Below are positions 42,178 to 51,197 of a stretch of 64,000 bases of DNA, piece by piece; positions within the stretch are counted from its first letter, which is position 1, and every line of letters starts with the position of its first letter. This DNA comes from CBDDFS01 sp965227255 (GTDB taxonomy: Bacteria; Bacteroidota; Bacteroidia; Flavobacteriales_E; Vicingaceae), in NCBI GenBank assembly GCA_965227255.1, contig CBDDFS010000006.1:62001-126000 (forward strand). Reading direction: 5' to 3'. A program made the position numbers and the translations under genes. The notes beneath the pieces are model-generated. The model saw only the letters and a program-made list of their open reading frames with translations. It searched no databases and was not told where the DNA came from.

Positions 42178-42233
42178 GGTTATTTGGGTATGAGGTAATA
42201 AGGTTATGAGGTTTTAAGGTTATAGGGGATAAG
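42178..42233. repeat. Octamer tandem repeat, GGTTATGA type
   Basis: Seven 8-bp units (GGTTATTT, GGGTATGA, GGTAATAA, GGTTATGA, GGTTTTAA, GGTTATAG, GGGATAAG), sharing three exact units with the tract at 16892-16955. Confidence 0.7.
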
Positions 42234-42246
42234 GTTAAATAATTCC

Positions 42247-45200
42247 TTATCTAAGAATTACCATTTTTCCGAAACCTTCTTTGAAATAAGAGTCAGCGGA
42301 GGTATTTCGGTGCTCAATCTCCTTCCCATCGAGCCGGGTTTTTACACGATAGAGATAAACACCATTGGCCAGTTTGTCGCCATACATATCCCTTCCATCC
42401 CAGGCATATTCCGTGACATTCCTACCTATTCTTATTGGACCCATTTCGTACATATAGATGTTCTTAACGATCTTACCACTTACGGTCATGATCTGGATCT
42501 GCATATTATCCGGAACCTTGGATCCTGTGAGGATAAAGACAAATTTTGTGGACGTACTGAATGGATTCGGATAATTCATCAGGTTTGTGATGGTCGATTT
42601 GTTGATCACCTCAAATCCAATTCTGTAATCCATATCACCCGATTCATTGTTCGATCGGTCTCTCGCCTGAACTCTCAATGAATACTCCCCGTCTTCGTTA
42701 AAACTGGGTTTAAAGATCACCCTTGCTTTGTTTCTGTTCGAAGAGGGCGCAATGAACTCGAGACTATACTCTGAATTGGAGTTCATGAAATAATACTGAC
42801 GTTCATTGCCATTTGGATCAGAGATGAATACATTTACATCGGATGTATCGTCAAGCAGAAGGAATGGATTTTCATCCGAAAGAGCAATATTGATCTCGGG
42901 TTTAGCACTTACAATATCCCCATCCAGAATATGAACACCATCGAAGGTCACATCCAAAACAGGATTGGTATTATCACCTTGCACAAAAAATGGAATCTGT
43001 CCGTTGTTATTGAATAAGTGCTGTTCGGGCTGGTCGAATTCAGGATTCACTTCGATAACCAAGGTATTAAGACCTTTGTACCCAAGAGTATTCAATTGCA
43101 ATTCAGTGATCAATGAAGAATCTGGTGGCAAAGGTTTCATTCTGACCGATCCGAGATCCCTTTTATTCCTGTTTCGGTCAAGGACGTGGTAAGAGATCAG
43201 AACACTATCAGATTCGTATTCACTGATGTTTTTAACACTGACAGAAAATCTCATCACATCCCCTTCCTGTAAAGTGTCTGAATAGAATTCAAAATGATCA
43301 ACTGCATTCAAAGACAATTCTGTCACACCTTCATACAATACCATCCAACGATCCATCTGAGGTGAGGTCTGATTCAATTTATCTGATAGATACAGATCCA
43401 GGTCCATATAAGGAGCTGAATTCGCATTGATCAATCCGGAAATATCTTCCTGTCTTTCATCCTGATCAAATGTCTTTTGAGACATAATGTTCTTGAGGTC
43501 TATGGATCTTCCAACCATCTTTAATGACAAACTATCTTCTGATGGACTTTCAAGGGAATTGTACGCCCATATCAGGCTATCCCATCTCGAAGATGGTCCG
43601 ATCAAGGTAGAAGTCATTCCTCCATAAGTCGAATTATTTTTCAGGTCGGCATTCAGGTAAATGAATTCATCCCAGTTGGAACCCAAAACCTCAATGGCCG
43701 TTTGCGGCTTTCCTTTTTTTACAAAGAAGATATAAGGCAGACTGTCATTGCTGATATCATCTATGGTATCTGCACCAAGAGAAGTAAAAACTCCTCTCAT
43801 GGTTGGATCGATGTTGTCCCAATTGGAAAAATCATTTCGTATCCAGGTCCAGGCCAGAATATAATTACCATCGGGGACCTGATTGGTCAACATGTCCTTC
43901 AGTCCGGCAAGGTGCGTGGCATTATTTGAACCGAAGATGAAATAATTCTGAACCCGTGGCTTTCCACAGTTACCATCCTTGTTCAATTGTCCGAAGTAAT
44001 GATTTGAATTCTGTCCCTGATAGGGAGTGCCCCAAGGTTGAAAAGTAAGTGAATCAAGCACGGCAATGTGAATGGCTGAACCCAGACCGCATCCTCCGTA
44101 TTCCATCAGCTCGGCATCCAATTTGTAAAGAATATCTCCGAGATCAGAAAAATTCAAAGTGGATGAGGTTTGACAAGTAAGTTTTCTGGTCGAAGGAGCA
44201 AATTCAAATTTTCTATTGCTCTCATTCATGTCAAGAAAGAGTTTCCCATCTGTTCTGAACTGGTGGAAATGATCCTGGCTCCACCCTCTTTTACCCGGGA
44301 TATACTGAAATGAGTGCATTCTCCAAACACTGTTTTCATCACCCGAGGTATTTTTAGTCCTCCAGAAGACTACCATGCTGTCAGTCATTGAATTCAGAAA
44401 AGATGGTTTCCATGTAACCACACCTCCTATGGAGCGAACATTGAAGGTTTCTATTGGCTGAGAGAAATCAGCATTCGTATCCAGCTGAAACTCATATTCC
44501 TGATCTAGTTCAAAAGCGAATCCTGTGCTTGCTTTGAGCTCTATATCTTTTTCGGGAACAATGGCAAAATTGTAGGGTATGGCCGGAATCAGATCCCCGG
44601 ATTTTATAAATAGATTTAGAGAAACAAAGTTATTTCCTTCGTCCAACTCATAGATCAGATTCGATGGATCCACACTGATATCGAGTCGGTTGAATCCTGC
44701 TCCCTTTATCGGATCTACTGGCATCTTCAATTTGACCACATTGCCGTATTTAACCGGTGCCGTGACCAAGGTGTATACATCAGAAGAAAAATCAGGATAG
44801 GTTCTGATTACCTCAACTCCTAAAGAATCATTTATAGCCTTTCCATAATTGAATATTTCAATTTCGAGTACAAAGCTGTCTATGGCCGTGGTAACAATTT
44901 CGGGAGTGGTTGAAATTGTTGATGTAGTAATCTCGTAATCAGGATGTAAATGTGCATTTAAGACGATGGCCGGGTCTCCATGCAGAGTCATTAGCTGAGA
45001 AACCGTGCGATATTGAAAGGATGTGCCGCGTTCTTCCACTTTCTGAATCGCATATTTCATGTGTTCACCTAGACTGGATCCGTAGTTGATTTGACCCATG
45101 CTCTTGAAGAAATTCCTTGAATACACATCAAGGAGCGACTCAAAACCCAGATCCACTGAAGCCAGGAAGCCAATGACTCCTTTATGACGAATCAGCACAA

Positions 45201-47232
45201 AATCCTCCGAAACACTTTCTCCATGATCGGCATGGATGTCACCCGTAAAACAGGAATTACCAACAAGAAGAGGATATTTACCCCGGTTATTGTAATTCTC
45301 AGGGTCGTCGATGTTCTGATCAAAACCTCCGGTAGAAGACGCGTGACCAAAGAATGTTAAAAGTGATGTTCCCGCATTAATCAGGTTTCGAATAGAATCG
45401 GTGAGTGAGATCTGAATTGGTGCCGTTGTATTCTTCTTGAATGTTTTAACAGTCCCACCGAAAGCTGTGTCTTCCAAAATGTTTTCATAGCCCTCCAAAT
45501 ATCCAACGAATCTATCTGCTTCCGAACCGGAAGTCCCTCCGGCAAAGTGTAGGATATTCTTCATCCAGGGCTGGGGTGGATTGCTTTCAAATTCTACTAC
45601 TTTTTCAAGATACAGATCCACCTCGGCGGTCGTTTTTGCACTTATCCTGCCCACGGGAACCAATGGGACAAGATTGTTTCCATTTAAATTGCTTGTGAGC
45701 ATAATATCAGATGCAGGGTTTCCAAAAGAAGGGACCAGATTATTTGTAAAGTTTGTGGCACTTTTTCGGCAACTTTTCGCCTTGATGGATTTTCCTATCA
45801 GAAGCAAATTCGAAGGAACTTCAGTCCATTCATCTGAAATGAATTCAATAAATCGTCTGATGCAGATCGGATGCGTTCTGACACCGAATCCAAACTGATC
45901 ATATAGTTCATTGATGTCGACCACCTCTGCACTGAATCCTGTTGTATTTCGATATGTGGCATATTGGTCAGCCGAGCTTTCAAGTTTTTTATGACTGATG
46001 ATAATAAAGCCATTCGACAAGTCCAACTGAGAATAATCTGTGAAGCTTGCCCCATTTGAAACGGGTGCGATGTTCGACACAGACAAAATATTTCCGGAAG
46101 AAAAAACAAGGCATTCTTTCTCTCCCCCTGAATTTGGAATCAAGACCTCATGATTACCTGAGGCCGAGGCGACCTGGATTCTTTTTTCGTTTGTGAGGTC
46201 ATAGATCCAAACGTTTCCACTTGATGAAAAGCCTGTAAAATTCAGGTATGATTTCGATTGTCCACCTGCATCTTCAACCCCAAATCTGAAAAATGTGACA
46301 TTACCAAAATTCAGTTGATGAGGATATTTCACTTCAATAAAGGATATTGCACTACGATCGGCACCCGAACCAAGATCATTAATACTTCTGAAGACAAATG
46401 AAGTGTTCGTACTACCCAACGCTGATGACGCAACATTGAATTTTTTATCAATCAACTGATACCCTCCATAAATCGTATCGAAAGTGACACCTGCAAACTG
46501 CACATTCAAATGATGGTCGAGACTCAATTGGTTGTAATCGGATTCACCCAGTATTCTCCAATGAATTCGACTCGCTGGTCCGGTTGTGAAAGCCCGCGAT
46601 GTGGAAACATTTCTTGTCCGACTTCCTCCAAGATTGACAGGAACATCAAGCCAACCTTCACTCGACACATATCTCGCATCGGTTCCACCTCCACTTTCCG
46701 TTTTTCCGTCATAATATCGACTAGAAAAAATACTGCGCGATGTCCTCCATACGAAACTGGAGACTGTATAGGATGAAAAATTTAAATCGTTTTCAGGACT
46801 AAGTCTGAGGTTCGAGGTTGAGTTATTCCATGTTATGTAATAGTAGGCCGTATCTGTAAATAAGGAATAATAAGGATTCGCCTGTGTTTCAAAAGATCCA
46901 TACAATTCTTCATCTTCAGACCCATCGTTGCCTTTTGCATAAAATTCTAGGTAGTCTGCGGAATCAAATGAACCATCCGACTCTCCTTCGAAATGAATAG
47001 CCACTTCCTCCCCGGCAGTAAAGACCTGAATATTTCTTGGGTCGACTGTTGAAACCGGGAAGCCGACAGAGGCCAGGTTGAGGTAAGATATTCTATATAC
47101 ACCCTCCTGAACAACAGGAAACTTGTAATACGACTGAGAATAATCTATCCATTCATTCCCATAGGGCTGGGATGAAAGTGAAAAGACCTGGGTAATAAGA
47201 AGAGTAAAAACGGCTAGGGCTCTCAAATTCAC
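42247..47232 (-). CDS. porU2: Type IX secretion sortase-like protein PorU2 (C25 peptidase)
   Basis: 1661 residues, much longer than classical PorU (about 1150-1300), which fits the PorU2 subgroup. Signal peptide ending SLSSQ, then a long beta-rich N-terminal region. The gingipain-like C25 peptidase domain (about 390-760) has catalytic His630 in LTFFGHASSTGG and Cys661 in LVGNSCFTGD. Several beta-sandwich/CARDB-like domains follow (IEIFNYGKAINDSLGVEV, DVMRFSVSVKNISEYESDSVLISY). The C-terminal FlgD/type A-like domain is NYPNPFSTSTKF ... LANGVYLYRVKTRLDG. It should cleave sorting domains of T9SS cargo at the cell surface and attach them. It overlaps porV2 by 4 bp. Confidence 0.87.
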   Translation of the reverse strand: MNLRALAVFTLLITQVFSLSSQPYGNEWIDYSQSYYKFPVVQEGVYRISYLNLASVGFPVSTVDPRNIQVFTAGEEVAIHFEGESDGSFDSADYLEFYAKGNDGSEDEELYGSFETQANPYYSLFTDTAYYYITWNNSTSNLRLSPENDLNFSSYTVSSFVWRTSRSIFSSRYYDGKTESGGGTDARYVSSEGWLDVPVNLGGSRTRNVSTSRAFTTGPASRIHWRILGESDYNQLSLDHHLNVQFAGVTFDTIYGGYQLIDKKFNVASSALGSTNTSFVFRSINDLGSGADRSAISFIEVKYPHQLNFGNVTFFRFGVEDAGGQSKSYLNFTGFSSSGNVWIYDLTNEKRIQVASASGNHEVLIPNSGGEKECLVFSSGNILSVSNIAPVSNGASFTDYSQLDLSNGFIIISHKKLESSADQYATYRNTTGFSAEVVDINELYDQFGFGVRTHPICIRRFIEFISDEWTEVPSNLLLIGKSIKAKSCRKSATNFTNNLVPSFGNPASDIMLTSNLNGNNLVPLVPVGRISAKTTAEVDLYLEKVVEFESNPPQPWMKNILHFAGGTSGSEADRFVGYLEGYENILEDTAFGGTVKTFKKNTTAPIQISLTDSIRNLINAGTSLLTFFGHASSTGGFDQNIDDPENYNNRGKYPLLVGNSCFTGDIHADHGESVSEDFVLIRHKGVIGFLASVDLGFESLLDVYSRNFFKSMGQINYGSSLGEHMKYAIQKVEERGTSFQYRTVSQLMTLHGDPAIVLNAHLHPDYEITTSTISTTPEIVTTAIDSFVLEIEIFNYGKAINDSLGVEVIRTYPDFSSDVYTLVTAPVKYGNVVKLKMPVDPIKGAGFNRLDISVDPSNLIYELDEGNNFVSLNLFIKSGDLIPAIPYNFAIVPEKDIELKASTGFAFELDQEYEFQLDTNADFSQPIETFNVRSIGGVVTWKPSFLNSMTDSMVVFWRTKNTSGDENSVWRMHSFQYIPGKRGWSQDHFHQFRTDGKLFLDMNESNRKFEFAPSTRKLTCQTSSTLNFSDLGDILYKLDAELMEYGGCGLGSAIHIAVLDSLTFQPWGTPYQGQNSNHYFGQLNKDGNCGKPRVQNYFIFGSNNATHLAGLKDMLTNQVPDGNYILAWTWIRNDFSNWDNIDPTMRGVFTSLGADTIDDISNDSLPYIFFVKKGKPQTAIEVLGSNWDEFIYLNADLKNNSTYGGMTSTLIGPSSRWDSLIWAYNSLESPSEDSLSLKMVGRSIDLKNIMSQKTFDQDERQEDISGLINANSAPYMDLDLYLSDKLNQTSPQMDRWMVLYEGVTELSLNAVDHFEFYSDTLQEGDVMRFSVSVKNISEYESDSVLISYHVLDRNRNKRDLGSVRMKPLPPDSSLITELQLNTLGYKGLNTLVIEVNPEFDQPEQHLFNNNGQIPFFVQGDNTNPVLDVTFDGVHILDGDIVSAKPEINIALSDENPFLLLDDTSDVNVFISDPNGNERQYYFMNSNSEYSLEFIAPSSNRNKARVIFKPSFNEDGEYSLRVQARDRSNNESGDMDYRIGFEVINKSTITNLMNYPNPFSTSTKFVFILTGSKVPDNMQIQIMTVSGKIVKNIYMYEMGPIRIGRNVTEYAWDGRDMYGDKLANGVYLYRVKTRLDGKEIEHRNTSADSYFKEGFGKMVILR

Positions 47233-48314
47233 TTTTCACGTCTGTTCAGGTCGACTTTCAAAGAAAATACATTCGAGTAAATGGCAATTGATCGGTCACC
47301 GATATCGGTAAGTGCATAATCGATGGTGAATCTGCTGATCTTAACACCAACACCAAAGTTTGGCTGGTAGGTGAGGGTATTGATACCATCGATGTCTTGT
47401 TCTCGCTGGAAATTGCCTATTCCCAATCGAAGGAAGATCATTTTGTTAAAACCTCCTTCAATTCCTAAATGAGGGTCAACATTAAAATACTGACTGCTCA
47501 CCGGTACGTTTCTTTGTCCGTCGAAAGTTAAATCCAGATTTAACTCAGAAAAGATACTAAACTTCTCTCCAATAGGAAACAAATATCCTGCGCCCATTAA
47601 GACTTTTGGAAGGGTTAATTCGATCACGGAAGTTGGAATCTCATTGCCCGTCTGAGCAAATACATCCTTTGTTGTCTGATCAAGAGTAAAGTTCCAGGCA
47701 TTGAAGGTAGATGTAAGATCCCTGGCCATCAATCCAAATTTCCAATTATTGGTCATGTATTGTGCTCCGGCATCAATACCGAATCCATATGCCGTGGCAA
47801 AGTCCCCTACCTTTCTGTAGATGATCTTGGCATTTCCTCCATAACTGAGACCTGTCTTGTTCGCTCTTCTCGCATAGCTAATGAGAAAGGCATAATCGGC
47901 TGCAGAGAACTCAACAATGTTGTTGTAATTGATGTTACCATCTGAATCTATCAACCTTATGGTGTTTGGAATCTTATCGACGCCGAATCGAACAATTGAC
48001 AATCCCAGCACACTTCTGTCATCAATGCGTGTTGCAAAAGACCCGTAGTCGAATTTGGCAATACCCGCAAAGTATTCGGCATGCATCAAGGCGACCTGAT
48101 AGTCGGAATTCAAATGAACCAATCCTGCCGGATTCCAGTATCCTGCCGTGACATCATTTACTCCCGCGACGATCGAATTTGACATCCCCAGGGCACGTGC
48201 ATCTACACCAATGGCTAGAAATTCGTTGCTATACTTTCTCGACTCCACAAGCTGCCCGGAGGCATCTTGAAGAAAAAGCAGAACAAAAAAGAAAATGGAA
48301 ATTACCCTGATCAA
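47229..48314 (-). CDS. porV2: Type IX secretion outer-membrane protein PorV2-like
   Basis: 361 residues with a TTG start that opens a signal peptide (MIRVISIFFFVLLFLQDASG). The rest is a beta-barrel of the PorV/PorQ, FadL-like type: FLAIGVDARALGMSNSIVAGVNDVTAGYWNPAGL is the hallmark, and strands continue to the end (FGVGVKISRFTIDYALTD). In the T9SS, PorV shuttles cargo to PorU. Here the two genes overlap by 4 bp, supporting a dedicated PorV2-PorU2 pair. Confidence 0.85.
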   Translation of the reverse strand: MIRVISIFFFVLLFLQDASGQLVESRKYSNEFLAIGVDARALGMSNSIVAGVNDVTAGYWNPAGLVHLNSDYQVALMHAEYFAGIAKFDYGSFATRIDDRSVLGLSIVRFGVDKIPNTIRLIDSDGNINYNNIVEFSAADYAFLISYARRANKTGLSYGGNAKIIYRKVGDFATAYGFGIDAGAQYMTNNWKFGLMARDLTSTFNAWNFTLDQTTKDVFAQTGNEIPTSVIELTLPKVLMGAGYLFPIGEKFSIFSELNLDLTFDGQRNVPVSSQYFNVDPHLGIEGGFNKMIFLRLGIGNFQREQDIDGINTLTYQPNFGVGVKISRFTIDYALTDIGDRSIAIYSNVFSLKVDLNRREK

Positions 48315-48408
48315 AAGCTTCAGTAAATCTTATATGGAGTCAAAACAAACAAAATAACTCATTTGAGGCCAAATTATTGTTTATTTTCAAGACCAAATCA
48401 CCTGAACA

Positions 48409-49524
48409 TTGAATCAAAGATTGTATTTCAAAAACCTTGATGCAAGCAGGTTCTTTGCATTCATCCTTGTCTTTCTGGCCCATTGTTTTATCAGCACCGA
48501 TGAACAAACATTAAACGCTGAATTCTATCAAAAGGTTTACCAGTGGGGAAAGGTTGGAATTTTGGGATTAGAATACTTCTTTGTTCTCAGTGCCTTCCTG
48601 ATATCAATTATCATACTCAGAGAAAAGCATGAAACCAGTGCCTTCAGCGCAAAAAATTTCCTTGTTCGTCGCGCTCTTCGAGTCTGGCCCCTGTATTTTC
48701 TAATTGTGGCCATAGGCTATGCTTTGTTTTATCTGTCCCCTTTGTTGAATCTGAGTATCGAACCATTGCCTCCATTACCGAATATGTTATTCTTCTGGGT
48801 TAATTTCTACATGATCGATCATGGAAGTGAATTTCTCTTTTTCATCGCCTTCCTTTGGTCGATCTCTGTTGAAGAGCAGTTCTATATTCTCTGGTCGGTA
48901 CTTATGAAGTTCATCCACCGCCATTTCAGTTTGTTCTGTTGGACACTTCTTCTTTCATCACTCCTTTTCAGATTTCTTATGATTGAAAGTGATGCAAATC
49001 TGTTCTTTCATACCGTAAGCGCTTTTGGCAATTTTGGGATTGGAGGATTACTCGCTGTTGAGGTAGATAAGAACTCTTCTATCATTCAAAAAATCACTGA
49101 ACTTTCAAAGAGCAGCATAGCCATGCTTTACCTAATCTTTTTTGTGGCAATTGCATTCTTTCACCAATTAATGCAATTCGATCTTTTCAGAATTTTTGAA
49201 CGCCTCATCTTTTCACTATTCTTTGCTTTTATCATTGCTGAACAGGCACTGTCTGAAAACAGTGTATTCAAAATGGGAAAAATTCGTGCATTCGACTATC
49301 TGGGCAAGATATCCTATGGCCTCTATTGTTTTCACGGTGTTGTGATTACCATTCTTTTGCAGCTCATTCCCAACATCATTCCGGAACAATCTTTGGTTGT
49401 TGTTTTTTTGATTTTTCCTCCAATTATATTTGCTTTCACATTTTTGATAAGTCATCTGAGTTATCAATACTTTGAAAGCTACTTCCTTCGATTGAAGAAT
49501 AAATTTTACACCTTTGAGCCATGA
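48409..49524 (+). CDS. Acyltransferase 3 family membrane protein
   Basis: 371 residues with a TTG start, about ten membrane helices. Family marks: LDASRFFAFILVFLAHCF at the start, YFFVLSAFLISIIILREK, VRRALRVWPLYFLIVAIGYALF, SISVEEQFYILWSVLM and SYGLYCFHGVVITILL. It O-acylates surface glycans or lipids using acyl-CoA; the substrate is not known. The end overlaps the pssA start (49521-49524). Confidence 0.88.
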   Translation: MNQRLYFKNLDASRFFAFILVFLAHCFISTDEQTLNAEFYQKVYQWGKVGILGLEYFFVLSAFLISIIILREKHETSAFSAKNFLVRRALRVWPLYFLIVAIGYALFYLSPLLNLSIEPLPPLPNMLFFWVNFYMIDHGSEFLFFIAFLWSISVEEQFYILWSVLMKFIHRHFSLFCWTLLLSSLLFRFLMIESDANLFFHTVSAFGNFGIGGLLAVEVDKNSSIIQKITELSKSSIAMLYLIFFVAIAFFHQLMQFDLFRIFERLIFSLFFAFIIAEQALSENSVFKMGKIRAFDYLGKISYGLYCFHGVVITILLQLIPNIIPEQSLVVVFLIFPPIIFAFTFLISHLSYQYFESYFLRLKNKFYTFEP

Positions 49525-50222
49525 AAAATATGGTACCCAATATCATTACACTTCTCAATCTGTTTTCAGGCTGTGCGGGAATTATATTAGCAATTACCGT
49601 CGATCTTCGACTCGCGAGTATTATGATATTTATCTCTCTGGTCTTGGATTATATGGATGGAACTGCTGCCAGACTTCTCAATGCGAAAAGTCCAATTGGG
49701 AAAGAACTCGACTCTTTAGCTGATGTGGTTTCATTTGGTGTACTTCCTTCAGTTATTGCATTTCAGATTTTGAGCTACAATGATCTGGGCATTTGGGCAT
49801 TTATGGCATTCATTATGGCTTGTTTTTCAGCCTACAGATTGGCCAAATTCAATTTGGACGAAAGACAGACAGAGAATTTCATCGGACTTCCAACCCCCGC
49901 AAATGCTCTTTTTTGGTCGGCATTTCCCCTTGTTATCAAAGGTGAAAACAGCCTGTATGAAGAATTGATGCTTTCCTCCTTAATGCAGAACTCATATGTT
50001 GTTATTGGCCTGGTTCTTGTATTCTCTTTTTTACTGGTAGCCGAGATTCCCATGTTCTCTTTAAAATTCAAGAACATGAAGTGGGGTGATAATCAAATTC
50101 GATTTATCTTCCTTATCCTGACGATAATTTTAATTTTCACTTTGACGTATTATTCCATTCCATTTATCTTAATTTTGTACGTCTTAATTTCCATACTTCA
50201 ACGTAAAAAAATCAACACATGA
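49521..50222 (+). CDS. pssA: CDP-diacylglycerol--serine O-phosphatidyltransferase
   Basis: 233 residues with about seven membrane helices. The full CDP-alcohol phosphatidyltransferase motif is present: DYMDGTAARLLNAKSPIGKELDSLAD, i.e. DG-x2-AR-x8-G-x3-D-x3-D. LPTPANALFW is typical of bacterial PssA. Makes phosphatidylserine, the precursor of phosphatidylethanolamine. Overlaps acyltransferase and purS by 4 bp each. Confidence 0.94.
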   Translation: MKNMVPNIITLLNLFSGCAGIILAITVDLRLASIMIFISLVLDYMDGTAARLLNAKSPIGKELDSLADVVSFGVLPSVIAFQILSYNDLGIWAFMAFIMACFSAYRLAKFNLDERQTENFIGLPTPANALFWSAFPLVIKGENSLYEELMLSSLMQNSYVVIGLVLVFSFLLVAEIPMFSLKFKNMKWGDNQIRFIFLILTIILIFTLTYYSIPFILILYVLISILQRKKINT

Positions 50223-50470
50223 AATTCAGGGCCGAGATAGATATTATGCCATTAAAATCATTACTGGATCCTCAGGGAAAAGCAGTTACTTCAAGCTTGA
50301 AAAATCTGGATCTGGAGTCAATCGAGAATGTTCGGATTGGGAAACACATCAGCCTTGAAGTAGAAGCCGGAAATGAAAGTGATGCAAGTGAAATGGTAGA
50401 GGAAGCCTGCAAGAGACTTTTGGCCAATCAGATCATGGAAAGCTTTGAGTATGAGATCGAAGCTATCTGA
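50219..50470 (+). CDS. purS: Phosphoribosylformylglycinamidine synthase subunit PurS
   Basis: 83 residues with the complete small PurS fold: KFRAEIDIMPLKSLLDPQGKAVTSSLKNL, VRIGKHISLEVEAG, ACKRLLANQIMESFEYEIEAI. It joins PurL and PurQ in the fourth step of purine synthesis. Its placement behind pssA, away from purL/purQ, is unusual. Its stop ends 1 bp from the convergent lptB stop. Confidence 0.92.
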   Translation: MKFRAEIDIMPLKSLLDPQGKAVTSSLKNLDLESIENVRIGKHISLEVEAGNESDASEMVEEACKRLLANQIMESFEYEIEAI

Positions 50471-50471
50471 T

Positions 50472-51197
50472 CTACTTCCTCAATTCAAAATTCTGTCCCA
50501 GATATACTTTACGAACCTGTTCATCGGCAGCTAATTCTTCAGCCGTGCCGGCCTTTAGAATACTTCCTTCAAACAAAAGATAAGCTCTGTCGGTAATCGT
50601 CAGTGTTTCATGAACGTTGTGGTCGGTAATCAGAATTCCGATGTTCCTGTCGGTGAGATGTGCCACAATTTTCTGAATGTCTTCAACGGCAATCGGATCC
50701 ACACCCGCAAATGGTTCATCCAAAAGAATGAAACTAGGGTCAACAGCAAGTGCCCTTGCAATTTCAGTTCTCCTTCTTTCTCCACCACTCAAAAGGTCTC
50801 CCCTGTTTTTTCGAATGTGCTGCAGGCCGAACTCATCGAGCAAACTTTCCAACTTATCCTTCTGTTCTGCCCTGGATAATTTGGTCATTTGGAGGACAGC
50901 CATAATGTTATCCTCCACACTTAACTTCCTGAAAACAGAGGCTTCCTGAGCCAGATATCCGATACCTTTTTGCGCCCTTTTATACATGGGTAGGGTGGTG
51001 ATGTCCTGATCATCGAGATATACCTTTCCTTCGTTGGGTTTGATCAATCCAACAATCATGTAAAAAGAGGTTGTTTTACCTGCACCATTCGGACCCAATA
51101 ATCCAACAATTTCTCCCTGCTGAACTTGAAAGGAAACTCCTTTGACAACGGTTCTGGATTTGTATTTCTTGATAAGGTTATCTGCTCTGAGGATCAT
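50472..51197 (-). CDS. lptB: LPS export ABC transporter ATP-binding protein
   Basis: 241 residues. Walker A GLLGPNGAGKTTSFYMIVG, the LptB-typical PMYKRAQKGIGYLAQEASVFRKLSVEDNI (Q-loop), signature LLSGGERRRTEIARAL, Walker B FILLDEPFAGVDPIAV, and the switch His in ITDHNVHETL. Powers extraction of lipopolysaccharide from the inner membrane with LptFG and LptC. Overlaps the upstream gene by 1 bp. Confidence 0.96.
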   Translation of the reverse strand: MILRADNLIKKYKSRTVVKGVSFQVQQGEIVGLLGPNGAGKTTSFYMIVGLIKPNEGKVYLDDQDITTLPMYKRAQKGIGYLAQEASVFRKLSVEDNIMAVLQMTKLSRAEQKDKLESLLDEFGLQHIRKNRGDLLSGGERRRTEIARALAVDPSFILLDEPFAGVDPIAVEDIQKIVAHLTDRNIGILITDHNVHETLTITDRAYLLFEGSILKAGTAEELAADEQVRKVYLGQNFELRK

